From assembly GCA_000432995.1 (NCBI GenBank), contig HF972662.1, positions 21,837 through 43,871 on the forward strand: DNA of 22,035 bases, given 5' to 3'. A model generated the notes under the pieces. That model was not told the origin of the DNA and did no database searches. It was given only the letters and a program-made list of their open reading frames with translations. This document shows positions 13,899-21,738 of this stretch, in pieces. Each line of letters begins with the position of its first letter. Positions within the stretch are counted from its first letter, which is position 1. The DNA is from Clostridium sp. CAG:1013. GTDB lineage: Bacteria > Bacillota > Clostridia > Oscillospirales > Acutalibacteraceae. The position numbers and the translations under genes were made by a program.

Positions 13899-14864
13899 GG
13901 TGCCAGTGGGCTTCGGCGTCAGGTCGTACAGCACGCGGTTAACGCCCTTCACCTCATGGGTGATGCGCTCGGTGATGTGCTGAAGCAGAGCGAAAGGCAC
14001 GTCCTCCACAGTGGCGGTCATAGCGTCACGGGTATTCACCGCACGGATGATCACAGGCCACTCGTCGGCACGCTTGTCGTCACGCACACCCACGGACTTA
14101 AAGTCGGGGATGATGGTGAAATACTGCCACACCTTGCCCTCCAGGCCGTTCTTGGCGAACTCTTCCCGAAGAATGGCATCGGACTCACGGACAGCCTCCA
14201 AACGGTCACGGGTGATGGCGCCCAGGCACCGCACACCCAAACCGGGGCCGGGGAAGGGCTGACGGAACACCATGTTGTCGGGCAGGCCCAGAGCCTTGCC
14301 CACTACACGGACCTCGTCCTTGAACAGAAGGCGCAGAGGCTCAACCAGCTCAAACTGGAGATCCTCCGGCAGGCCACCCACGTTGTGGTGAGCCTTCACA
14401 GGGCCGCTCTCCAGGATATCGGGATAAATGGTGCCCTGAGCCAGGAACTCAATGCCTTCCTGCTTGCGAGCCTCTTCCTCAAACACCCGGATGAATTCCG
14501 CACCGATGATCTTCCGCTTGGTCTCAGGATCAGCCACGCCCTGGAGCTTATCCAGGAAACGATCCACAGCGTCTACGTACACCAGGTTGGCGTCCATCTC
14601 ATCCCGGAACACCCGGACTACCTGCTCAGGCTCACCCTTACGCAGCAGACCATGGTTCACATGGACACACACCAGCTGCTTACCTACGGCGCGGATCAAA
14701 AGAGCCGCAACCACAGAAGAATCCACACCGCCGGACAGAGCCAGCAGCACTTTTTTATCTCCCACCTGCTCGCGGATTTCCTCCACTTGCTGAGCGATAA
14801 ACGCCTCCGCAAGCTGGGGAGTGGTGATCCGCTCCATATTTTCCGGACGCTTGTTGTTAACCAT
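13884..14864 (-). CDS. GMP synthetase ATP-pyrophosphatase subunit, lacking the glutaminase domain
   Basis: A 326-residue protein matching the C-terminal two thirds of GuaA. It has the PP-loop SGGVDSS (44-50), QGTIYPD, HHNVGGLPEDL, the RQPFPGPGLGVR stretch and the dimerisation tail ending TIEWE. It would adenylate XMP and aminate it to GMP. No class I amidotransferase domain is fused, so ammonia must come from a separate subunit or free in the cell; no such gene is nearby. The ATG at 14864 lies 7 bases after GGAGGA, while the ATG at 14879 overlaps that site. A second, complete GuaA is encoded at 18116-19654, making this a paralogue. Its 3' end hosts the mobile element. Confidence 0.88.
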   Translation of the reverse strand: MVNNKRPENMERITTPQLAEAFIAQQVEEIREQVGDKKVLLALSGGVDSSVVAALLIRAVGKQLVCVHVNHGLLRKGEPEQVVRVFRDEMDANLVYVDAVDRFLDKLQGVADPETKRKIIGAEFIRVFEEEARKQEGIEFLAQGTIYPDILESGPVKAHHNVGGLPEDLQFELVEPLRLLFKDEVRVVGKALGLPDNMVFRQPFPGPGLGVRCLGAITRDRLEAVRESDAILREEFAKNGLEGKVWQYFTIIPDFKSVGVRDDKRADEWPVIIRAVNTRDAMTATVEDVPFALLQHITERITHEVKGVNRVLYDLTPKPTGTIEWE

Positions 14865-15034
14865 TAGAGATTCCTCCATCCTAGTTTATACTTCCCGCTG
14901 GGCAAAACCGATCCACATTTTAACAGTATTCCCAACCCGTTATCCGCCCTTTGGAAAACCGCTTCAACCCTTTTTCCTGTCTCTGTCAGGAGAAAAGTCG
15001 GCAATTTTTTGGCGGATAATAACCCTGTATTCTG
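14865..15034 (-). promoter_or_regulatory. Structured 5' leader of the ATPPase-only guaA
   Basis: Between the promoter and the start codon lies a leader of about 170 nt. A 9-bp helix TTATCCGCC/GGCGGATAA (15019-15011 with 14948-14940) encloses a near-10-bp hairpin around 14971-14995 (TCCTG/CAGGA plus an A/T-rich extension, one mismatch). The long closing helix with internal stem is riboswitch-like, but it fits none of the purine, PRPP, ZTP, THF or preQ1 patterns I could check by eye. Confidence 0.5.
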
Positions 15035-15040
15035 CTACAA

Positions 15041-15069
15041 ATTATAAGCGATTTACCGTAAAAATTCAA
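15041..15069 (-). promoter_or_regulatory. Promoter of the ATPPase-only guaA
   Basis: On the minus strand TTGAAT (15069-15064), 17 bases, TATAAT (15046-15041). Confidence 0.75.
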
Positions 15070-15469
15070 CCGCTATTTTCTTACCCTGACCGTGGTCACT
15101 GAGAGACGGCACCTGTCATTTGCCTGGAGTATGGCACCAGAAAAAACCGTCTAACGTCATCCGTCGTCAAAGGCCGGCAATAATAGTACTCTTTGCCTTA
15201 GTTACAGGAAAGCTGAGCCATCATATTTACTCACAGCTTCTTTAAGCAAAATAAATACAATGCTTTCTCTTCCGCTACGGCCGCTGCCATTCACAGCTTC
15301 ATTCTTTTCCCGGGTTAAACATCGCCATTACTATTATTTTACTCTTTGATTTTCCATAAACCAAAACTCTCCGCCTGGCTCTCCTTTTGAACCTTATCGT
15401 CGATATTTCAGAGTTACCTGAGTATTCTTCCTGTTCTTTTTAAACCACGTAACCATCCGAGAACAAAAA
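15070..15469. other. Intergenic stretch with no gene seen
   Basis: About 400 bases with many stops in all frames, no ribosome site with a frame behind it and no recognisable protein or RNA. It may be decayed sequence at the border of the ABC exporter segment. Confidence 0.5.
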
Positions 15470-15511
15470 AGAGAGCTAACTGACGGATCAAAATCAGTGA
15501 GCTCTCTTTTT
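15470..15511. terminator. Bidirectional terminator downstream of the ABC exporter
   Basis: AGAGAGCT (15470-15477) pairs with AGCTCTCT (15500-15507), and ACTGA/TCAGT extends it inside after one mismatch. T-runs occur on both sides, so it can end leftward transcripts from the permease about 260 bases away. Confidence 0.75.
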
Positions 15512-15768
15512 AAATAATAAAAGATGTTGCCACAGAGGGATTTAAAACCTCAGAAATCCAAGATGTAGATATAATCCACCGCTTTATATGTTGCTTATTA
15601 TCCTGAAAACACCTTGTTGTGGTCAGATATCGGAAATATGCTGCATTCGCATCACAAACCAATTACGCCATATTTTTGGCATCTTATTCCTGGTTGAGAC
15701 GAATCTATTTCCTATTCAAAATTCGTGAGATTAGGAAATATAGTTTTATATGGATATTCAAGCTTAAA
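15512..15768. other. Sequence between terminator and permease, nothing recognised
   Basis: AT-rich; one 66-codon plus-strand frame at 15619-15819 has no ribosome site and runs into the antisense of the permease gene, so it is not called. Confidence 0.45.
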
Positions 15769-16506
15769 TCACTTGATATCCTGATGCTTCAAAAGCCTGA
15801 AACCAATAAAAACAGATAAAAGAAGATATACACATACCACGACGAAACACGGCAAAAATGATGACAAGTCATTCGATGCCGCATCAACAGACGGCATATG
15901 CGTAGAGATTTTGATAAAATCAAGGTCAATATTAATTTTCAAAAATCCAAAAATCATTTCCATAATTTTCGGGATGTTCGGAATTACAAGGCTGAAAACA
16001 ACTCCTGTAATTGCATTTCTGGTGAGTATCGTCATTGTAACTGCAAAGCTGATGTGCGCCACCACAAAAAGAATGCGGGCTATTATGGAAAGAGCATAGT
16101 AACCAGGATAAGAAATTGTCCCCATGCCGAATCTAGTGCATGCAATAACTCCCATAATGATTCCGGCGATCAGCATTACCAATAAATATACAACGGATAT
16201 CGTACAAACGACTGAGAAATAGTATTGTTTCTTCGAGATGCCCCGCCCAATAATATTCTTCATCACACCGGAGCGATAAGCTTCTGCAATCATATTCGCT
16301 GTTAGCAACATGAAGGCATAAAGAATGATATCACCACTCAAAAATGTACCCATCAGTTTGTCTACACCCATAACAGGGCTTGCTTCAGATTCCGGGAAAA
16401 AAAATCGGATCGATACAATCAGGAAAATAAAACTGAAAACGAGACACCCAAAAAAGAAACCGTCTTTTTTCAGCTGATAAATATGTCCTCGAATTAAATT
16501 TTTCAT
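15769..16506 (-). CDS. ABC-2-type permease subunit
   Basis: A 245-residue inner-membrane protein with six predicted helices, the layout of BcrB/LanE-type ABC-2 permeases: helix near 20-38, then a loop, helix near 60-75, an amphipathic segment with RSGVMKNIIGRGISKKQYY, and four further helices. Its ATG overlaps the stop of the ATPase gene by four bases (ATGA), so the two are translationally coupled. Such pairs export or give self-protection against bacteriocins, bacitracin-like drugs or lantibiotics; substrate unknown. Base use is clearly more AT-rich than in the flanking guaA genes, which suggests transfer. Confidence 0.85.
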   Translation of the reverse strand: MKNLIRGHIYQLKKDGFFFGCLVFSFIFLIVSIRFFFPESEASPVMGVDKLMGTFLSGDIILYAFMLLTANMIAEAYRSGVMKNIIGRGISKKQYYFSVVCTISVVYLLVMLIAGIIMGVIACTRFGMGTISYPGYYALSIIARILFVVAHISFAVTMTILTRNAITGVVFSLVIPNIPKIMEMIFGFLKINIDLDFIKISTHMPSVDAASNDLSSFLPCFVVVCVYLLLSVFIGFRLLKHQDIK

Positions 16507-17414
16507 ACCGCTTTCCCTCCCGAAAGTTTTTCTACAAAAAATTTCTCGATATCTTCATCGTTGGCCCCCAATCCACACACACGCACTTTGTTTTCCACCA
16601 GGAATTGGTTAAGATCCGCCGGATTGATTTTCTCATGCAAACGCAAGCTTTGATGGGAAAGCACTTCACATCGAACATCCGGATAACGAGATGCAATGAG
16701 TGTTTTTGCATCTTGTAAATATTCCGGCTCGACCGTAACCTGGACGCCGCTACTGCATGCACTTTCCAACGTTTCTTTGCTGAACTCGTCAATCAGACAT
16801 CCACTATCAATAATAGCATAATCCGTTGCCAGTTTATATAATTCGCTTAGAATATGACTGGCGATCATGATCGTGGTACCATATTGACGATTTAAGTTCT
16901 CCAGCATTTTACGTATCTCATATACACCTTCCGGATCAAGGCCATTGATCGGCTCATCGAGAATGAGAAAATCGGGATTTCCCAACAAGGAAATTGCAAT
17001 ACCCAATCGTTGCTTCATGCCCAGAGAAAATTGGCGTGCTTTCTTTTTTTCAGCGTTTTGCAATCCAACCATTTCCAGTATTTTGTCATGATCTTGAGAT
17101 TGGATACCAAACAGCAGTGAAAAATAGCGTAAATTTTCTAACGCTGTCATATGCTCATAGATGCCTGGCTTTTCAATCAGCATTCCCATGTTATTCCGCA
17201 CTGTATTATCGTTTGACTTTCCTAACAATGTATAACTGCCTTCACTTTGCTGTGTTAAGCCACAGATAATACGCATCAGCGTGGTTTTTCCAGCTCCGTT
17301 TTTTCCCACCAAACCATAGATTGACTTTTTCGGCACATGAATGCTTACGTGATCTAGAACTGTTTTTGCTCCATAGACTTTCGATAGGTTATCTGTTTGC
17401 AAAATGTATCCCAT
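16503..17414 (-). CDS. ABC transporter ATP-binding protein, BcrA/LanF type
   Basis: A 303-residue ATPase subunit. Visible: Walker A GKNGAGKTT (37-45), a signature written SLGMKQRL as in BcrA/LanF exporters, Walker B FLILDEP followed by NGLD, and the switch His in IASHILSEL. The C-terminal 80 residues form the extra domain common in this group. The ATG at 17414 follows AGGTGG by 7 bases; an upstream frame start lacks a ribosome site. It is the first gene of a two-gene operon with the permease. No histidine kinase or response regulator is next to it. Confidence 0.9.
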   Translation of the reverse strand: MGYILQTDNLSKVYGAKTVLDHVSIHVPKKSIYGLVGKNGAGKTTLMRIICGLTQQSEGSYTLLGKSNDNTVRNNMGMLIEKPGIYEHMTALENLRYFSLLFGIQSQDHDKILEMVGLQNAEKKKARQFSLGMKQRLGIAISLLGNPDFLILDEPINGLDPEGVYEIRKMLENLNRQYGTTIMIASHILSELYKLATDYAIIDSGCLIDEFSKETLESACSSGVQVTVEPEYLQDAKTLIASRYPDVRCEVLSHQSLRLHEKINPADLNQFLVENKVRVCGLGANDEDIEKFFVEKLSGGKAV

Positions 17415-17473
17415 ATCATCTCCACCTTTTTTCTTTATTTTTGGCAAAAAGCTATAGACATGTACTTTGTTTT

Positions 17474-17502
17474 AGTATACTATAAGTTATCAGTTTTGAC
17501 TA
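17474..17502 (-). promoter_or_regulatory. Likely promoter of the ABC exporter operon
   Basis: On the minus strand TAGTCA (17502-17497), 17 bases, TATACT (17479-17474). The -35 is weak (4 of 6). The -10 sits in an AGTATACT palindrome, so an activator or repressor may act here. Confidence 0.5.
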
Positions 17503-17605
17503 TATATTAAGCTATGAACTTTTGATTAATTTCTCAAAAACTGCAATGGTGTCAGCCAAACAAACCAATTTTTATCTGCGTTTTTAACGTTCTTGTACTT
17601 TTGAA

Positions 17606-17637
17606 AAACAAGACAGCATCATCTTGTTTGGAGCTTT
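17606..17637 (+). terminator. Terminator-like hairpin
   Basis: AAACAAGA/TCTTGTTT (17606-17613 with 17622-17629) followed by GGAGC and a T-run. No gene reads into it from the left, so it may be left over from lost sequence. Confidence 0.4.
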
Positions 17638-17648
17638 TTTTCTTTTGA

Positions 17649-17843
17649 AATCTCTGCTGTTTCATCGTTCTGCGATGGAATTCCGTTCAGCTACGTAAAA
17701 TGCTCTGGGCCTGGCGGGAATAGGCAGCCAAACTAGAGGCTGGTGAGATCTCCCAGGAGGATTCCGACCGTTGGCATTACCACTACCGGAAATACGGCAG
17801 CAGCCAGATTCACGCCAAGGTACCACCGGAGGGCATTATCTGA
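17649..17843 (+). pseudogene. Fragment resembling a recombinase C-terminus
   Basis: An open stretch without start or ribosome site reads SVQLRKMLWAWRE, then TAG at 17721-17723, then AAKLEAGEISQEDSDRWHY, then YGSSQIHAKVPPEGII and TGA. The LEAGEIS(Q/P)E(D/E)xDRWxYxY and AKVP pattern recalls the C-terminal tail of transposon-borne site-specific recombinases in gut Clostridia; this is from memory and moderate in certainty. It has no upstream catalytic part in the window. It probably marks an old insertion next to the ABC exporter. Confidence 0.4.
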
Positions 17844-17910
17844 CCCTTTCACTTGTAGGCCTCGAGAAAGGACGTTTGTTGCAAAAAATCAGATAAACGA
17901 GAGTAAAATA

Positions 17911-17950
17911 AAAAGGTCTAACTGATCAGCAAAAATCAGTTAGACCTTTT
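17911..17950. terminator. Perfect 16-bp terminator hairpin
   Basis: AAAAGGTCTAACTGAT (17911-17926) pairs fully with ATCAGTTAGACCTTTT (17935-17950) around CAGCAAAA. With A- and T-runs at its ends it works in both directions and could serve guaA, which ends about 165 bases to the right. The core TAACTGA/TCAGTTA resembles the hairpin at 15470-15511. Confidence 0.8.
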
Positions 17951-18115
17951 ACTTATGAATAAATAGATGAGGATTTTTAGGCTACTCGCAAGACATCCAA
18001 TTTTTCTTTTCAAACTCAATAAATCGGGATTTAGCGAATGCTATCAAATGGGGATTTTGATAAACAAAAACCCAGTGTTTATGCAGGTTTACGAGCCCTT
18101 ATATCCACTTTTTGC

Positions 18116-19654
18116 TTATTCCCACTCGATGGTGGCAGGGGGCTTACTCGTGATGTCATAAACCACACGATTGACGCCCTCCACCTCATTGATAATTCTA
18201 TTAGAGGTACGGCCCAGGAGTTCATAGGGCAGGTGCGCCCAATCAGCAGTCATAAAATCGGTAGTGGTGACTGCGCGAAGGGCCACGGTGACTCCATAAG
18301 TACGGCCGTCACCCATGACACCCACACTGCGGTTGGCAGTGAGCACAGCAAAATACTGATTGACGCTCCGCTCCAGGCCAGCGTTGGCAACTTCCTCCCG
18401 GAAGATGGCGTCCGCGTCTTGCAGCAGCTTCACCTTTTCGTCAGTGATTTCCCCCATGATCCGAACCGCAAGGCCAGGACCAGGGAAGGGCTGACGCCAC
18501 ACCAGTTCGGCAGGAATGCCAAGCTCGATGCCCACGCGGCGCACTTCATCTTTGAACAGGTCACGAAGAGGTTCTACCAAACCCTCAAAGCCGATGTCCT
18601 CCGGCAGACCGCCCACGTTGTGGTGGCTCTTGATAACAGCCGCCTCGCCGGTGCCGCTTTCCACCACGTCAGGATAAATGGTACCCTGGCAGAGGAACTC
18701 CATTTTCCCCAGTTTCTGGGATTCCGCCTCGAACACCCGGATGAATTCCTCACCGATGATCTTCCGCTTCTGTTCCGGCTCGGTGACGCCTTTCAGCTTC
18801 TCCAGGAAACGATCTTTCACGTTTACGCGGATAATGTTCATGTCGAACTCTTTTTGGAACACTTTCTCCACCATGTCCCCTTCTCCCTTGCGGAGCAGGC
18901 CATGGTCCACGAAAATGCAGGTCAGGTTCTTGCCGATAGCCTTGTGCACCAGCATAGCGGCCACGGAGGAATCCACACCGCCGGACAGGCCGCACAGGAC
19001 CTTTTTATTGCCGATCTTTTTCTTCAGAGCCTCGATGGTCTCCTGAGCAAAAGATGCCATTTCCCAGTCGCCGGCGCACTCGCAGATGCCATAGAGGAAG
19101 TTCCGGAACATCTCATTGCCCTGCTGGGTATGCTCCACCTCCGGGTGGAACTGGACCGCATACAGCTTGCGGTCCCGGTTTTCCATAGCTGCTACGGGAC
19201 AATGGCTAGTCCAAGCGGAGGCGGTAAAGCCTTCCGGAAGCTGGCTGATATAGTCGTTATGACTCATCCAGCAGACGCTTTCCCCCACGTTCTGGAACAA
19301 GGGAGAATCGGAAGCGAATTGGGTCATAGTCTTGCCGAACTCCGGCACGTCGCTGGAGGAAACCACGCCTCCCATCAGATAGGCCATGGTCTGGGCGCCG
19401 TAACAGATACCCAGCACAGGGATCCCCAACTCAAACACCTCTTTGGAGCAGAGGGGGGCGTCCTCGGCGTACACACTGTTGGGGCCGCCGGTAAAGATAA
19501 TGCCCTTGCAGTCCCGAAGCGTCTCCGGGTCGGTTTTATAGTTTTTGATCTCGCAATATACCCCCAGGTCACGGACCCGACGGGCAATGAGCTGCGCGTA
19601 CTGGCCGCCGAAATCCAGCACCACAACTCGTTCATGCTGCGCAGTGTGTTCCAT
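18116..19654 (-). CDS. guaA: GMP synthase (glutamine-hydrolysing)
   Basis: A complete 512-residue GuaA. The N-terminal class I glutaminase domain has VLDFGGQY at 12-19, nucleophile Cys84 in GICYGAQ and the QFHPEV histidine/glutamate. The ATP-pyrophosphatase domain has LSGGVDSS, QGTIYPD, HHNVGGLPEDI and RQPFPGPGLAVR, and the dimerisation domain ends ATIEWE. It makes GMP from XMP, ATP and glutamine. The ATG at 19654 lies 34 bases after the end of its own -10; an upstream in-frame start would overlap the promoter and glmS terminator. Length is close to the family norm (about 510-525). Its 3' end is also a potential island insertion site, but no integrase sits there. Confidence 0.96.
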   Translation of the reverse strand: MEHTAQHERVVVLDFGGQYAQLIARRVRDLGVYCEIKNYKTDPETLRDCKGIIFTGGPNSVYAEDAPLCSKEVFELGIPVLGICYGAQTMAYLMGGVVSSSDVPEFGKTMTQFASDSPLFQNVGESVCWMSHNDYISQLPEGFTASAWTSHCPVAAMENRDRKLYAVQFHPEVEHTQQGNEMFRNFLYGICECAGDWEMASFAQETIEALKKKIGNKKVLCGLSGGVDSSVAAMLVHKAIGKNLTCIFVDHGLLRKGEGDMVEKVFQKEFDMNIIRVNVKDRFLEKLKGVTEPEQKRKIIGEEFIRVFEAESQKLGKMEFLCQGTIYPDVVESGTGEAAVIKSHHNVGGLPEDIGFEGLVEPLRDLFKDEVRRVGIELGIPAELVWRQPFPGPGLAVRIMGEITDEKVKLLQDADAIFREEVANAGLERSVNQYFAVLTANRSVGVMGDGRTYGVTVALRAVTTTDFMTADWAHLPYELLGRTSNRIINEVEGVNRVVYDITSKPPATIEWE

Positions 19655-19691
19655 GTTCTTCCCTATCCTTTCCCTTTTTTGATAAAAAAAT

Positions 19692-19720
19692 ATTTTACCA
19701 TATTTCCGTTCATTCCGCAA
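19692..19720 (-). promoter_or_regulatory. Promoter of guaA
   Basis: On the minus strand TTGCGG (19720-19715), 17 bases, TAAAAT (19697-19692), with TGG before the -10. The leader is only about 30 nt, too short for a riboswitch. Confidence 0.7.
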
Positions 19721-19762
19721 GAGCCAGATGTATCTGCACCTTTGGAGATCGGAAAAATGAGG

Positions 19763-19786
19763 AAAAGCCCGGTCTCCCGAGCTTTT
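19763..19786 (-). terminator. Terminator of glmS
   Basis: On the minus strand AAAAGCTCGG/CCGGGCTTTT (10 bp, one T-G) around GAGA, followed by CCTCATTTTT. It is 15 bases after the glmS stop. Confidence 0.85.
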
Positions 19787-19801
19787 CTCAAACACGATCT
19801 T

Positions 19802-21631
19802 TTATTCCACTGTGACAGACTTCGCCAAATTCCGAGGCTTATCGATATCGCAGCCCTTCATGGACGCCACATAGTAGGCGAACAACTGCAAGGGCAGGAT
19901 AGACAAGCTGGGTAGCATGAAGTCGGTGATCTTGGGCACGCAGAACTGGTAGTCCGTCTCCTGTTTCAGGGCGTCTTCCTTGCCCCGAACAGTGATCCCC
20001 AGCACTACGGCTCCCCGGGCTTTTACCTCCCGGACGTTGGACATCATCTTGTCAAACAGCTTCTCATAGGTGGCGATAGCAATGACCAGGGTCCCGTCCT
20101 CGATGAGGGAAATAGGACCGTGCTTCAGCTCGCCGCCAGTATAGGCTTCGGAGTGGATGTAGGAGATCTCCTTCAGCTTCAGGCTGGCTTCCAGAGAAGC
20201 GGCGTAGTCCACGTTCCGGCCGATAAAGTACATATCCTTGGCGTTGAAATACTGAGAGGCGAAATATTGGATGGTCTTTTTATCCGCCAGGCTGGCTTCC
20301 GCCAAATCGGGCAGGCGCTGAAGGTCCGCAATATACTCATCCATTTCCTGCTGAGAGATCTCTCCCAGCTGCTCCGCCATATACAGGGCGATCATATAGA
20401 TCACCGCCAGCTGAGTGCTGTACGCCTTGGTGGAGGCCACGGCGATCTCCGGACCTGCCCAGGTGTAAAGCACGTCGTCAGACTCGTTGGCGATGGTGCT
20501 GCCCACCACGTTGACGATGGAAAGCACTCGGCAGCCCCGCTGTTTCGCCATGCGGAGAGCAGCCAAAGTGTCAGCCGTTTCGCCGGACTGGCTGATGATG
20601 ATGACCAAAGTGTTCTCGTCCAAGATAGGATCCCGGTACCGGGACTCAGACGCCACGTCCACCTCCAGGGGGATCTTCAGCAGCCGCTCGAAGGCGTACT
20701 TTGCCACCACACCCACATGATAGGAGGTGCCGCAGGCCACAATAAACACCTTGCGGATATTCTTGATCTGCTCCGCAGTGAGGGTGACGTCGTCCAGAAC
20801 AATATGACCGTCACGGATACGAGGAGAGATGGTCTTGCGCAGAGCCTCAGGCTGCTCGCAGATCTCCTTCATCATGAAGTGCTCGTAGCCGCCCTTTTCC
20901 GCCGCAGCAATGTCCCACTGGATCCGCTCCGGCTCCTTCTGCAGAGGCTCCCGGTCCTTGTTGTAGAACTCGATTGAATCTCTGGTGAGCACGGCGATCT
21001 CCTGGTCCTTCAGCCGGTAAATATCCCGGGTGCGGGCAAGGATGGCCGGCACGTCGGAGGCGATATAATTCTCCCCCTTGCCGATACCGATAATCAAGGG
21101 ACTGTCTTTGCGCACAGCGAAGATCTTCTCCGGGCAGTCGGCGCAGATAATGCCCAGGGCATAGCTGCCCTCCACCCGGTCGATGACGCGGGAAATGGCT
21201 TCCAGCACGTCGCCCTTGTAGTAGTATTCCAGCATCTGGGCAACCACTTCCGTGTCGGTGTCAGAAGCGAATTCCACACCCCGGCGGATCAGATGGTTTT
21301 TCAGATACAGATAATTTTCAATGATGCCGTTATGCACCACCGCGAACTTGCCCCCGTCACTGACCTGAGGGTGAGAGTTCACGTCCGAGGGCGCGCCGTG
21401 AGTAGCCCAGCGGGTATGGCCGATGCCTACCGTACCCGGCAGGTTTTTGCCTCCCTCCAGGATGCCGTCCAAAACGCTCAAACGGCCCTTGGACTTGACC
21501 ACGTGCATGCCGGTGTCGTTGTACACGGCCACACCGGCGGAATCGTATCCACGATACTCCAGCTTTTGCAGGCCGTTCAACAGGATGGGAGCTGCTTGCT
21601 CCTCACCGATATATCCCACAATACCACACAT
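19802..21631 (-). CDS. glmS: Glutamine-fructose-6-phosphate aminotransferase (isomerising)
   Basis: A complete 609-residue GlmS, which makes glucosamine 6-phosphate for peptidoglycan from fructose 6-phosphate and glutamine. The mature N-terminal nucleophile is Cys2 (MCGIVGYIG). The glutaminase domain shows GIGHTRWATHG and HNGIIENY. Two SIS sugar-isomerase domains follow, with ACGTSYH, SQSGETADT and an ending KSVTVE. The ATG follows AAAGGAG by 10 bases. There are 107 bases between purA and glmS; this is too short for a glmS ribozyme and no such core was seen, unlike many Bacilli and Clostridia. It has its own terminator. Confidence 0.97.
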   Translation of the reverse strand: MCGIVGYIGEEQAAPILLNGLQKLEYRGYDSAGVAVYNDTGMHVVKSKGRLSVLDGILEGGKNLPGTVGIGHTRWATHGAPSDVNSHPQVSDGGKFAVVHNGIIENYLYLKNHLIRRGVEFASDTDTEVVAQMLEYYYKGDVLEAISRVIDRVEGSYALGIICADCPEKIFAVRKDSPLIIGIGKGENYIASDVPAILARTRDIYRLKDQEIAVLTRDSIEFYNKDREPLQKEPERIQWDIAAAEKGGYEHFMMKEICEQPEALRKTISPRIRDGHIVLDDVTLTAEQIKNIRKVFIVACGTSYHVGVVAKYAFERLLKIPLEVDVASESRYRDPILDENTLVIIISQSGETADTLAALRMAKQRGCRVLSIVNVVGSTIANESDDVLYTWAGPEIAVASTKAYSTQLAVIYMIALYMAEQLGEISQQEMDEYIADLQRLPDLAEASLADKKTIQYFASQYFNAKDMYFIGRNVDYAASLEASLKLKEISYIHSEAYTGGELKHGPISLIEDGTLVIAIATYEKLFDKMMSNVREVKARGAVVLGITVRGKEDALKQETDYQFCVPKITDFMLPSLSILPLQLFAYYVASMKGCDIDKPRNLAKSVTVE

Positions 21632-21702
21632 CGCAGGTTCACTCCTTTCTTTGCCTTTGTGTCCTCACAGCTCTTGTTCTAGCATAAGAACCTGAGGGGG
21701 AA

Positions 21703-21708
21703 ATTATA
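21703..21708 (-). promoter_or_regulatory. Possible -10 box for glmS
   Basis: On the minus strand a perfect TATAAT lies about 70 bases before glmS, but no acceptable -35 is found 16-18 bases upstream (GC-rich CTCGCC at 17). glmS may instead be read from purA. Confidence 0.3.
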
Positions 21709-21738
21709 CGTCTTTCCCTAAGGCAGGCGAGACCGCCT

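Noticed and set aside
13698..14867. A 389-codon plus-strand frame
   Set aside because: Antisense of the integrase start and the ATPPase-only guaA, a by-product of GC-rich codon use.
14880..14960. ZTP (pfl) riboswitch from a CCGCTGGGCA string
   Set aside because: The string lies on the plus strand, opposite to the guaA leader, and the rest of the motif is absent.
18038..19915. A 625-codon plus-strand frame
   Set aside because: It is antisense to guaA and runs into the end of glmS; the opposite strand encodes a textbook GuaA. No ribosome site or family signal.
20120..20977. A 285-codon plus-strand frame
   Set aside because: Antisense of glmS.
21632..21738. glmS ribozyme
   Set aside because: The gap between purA and glmS is only 107 bases and no ribozyme core was seen.
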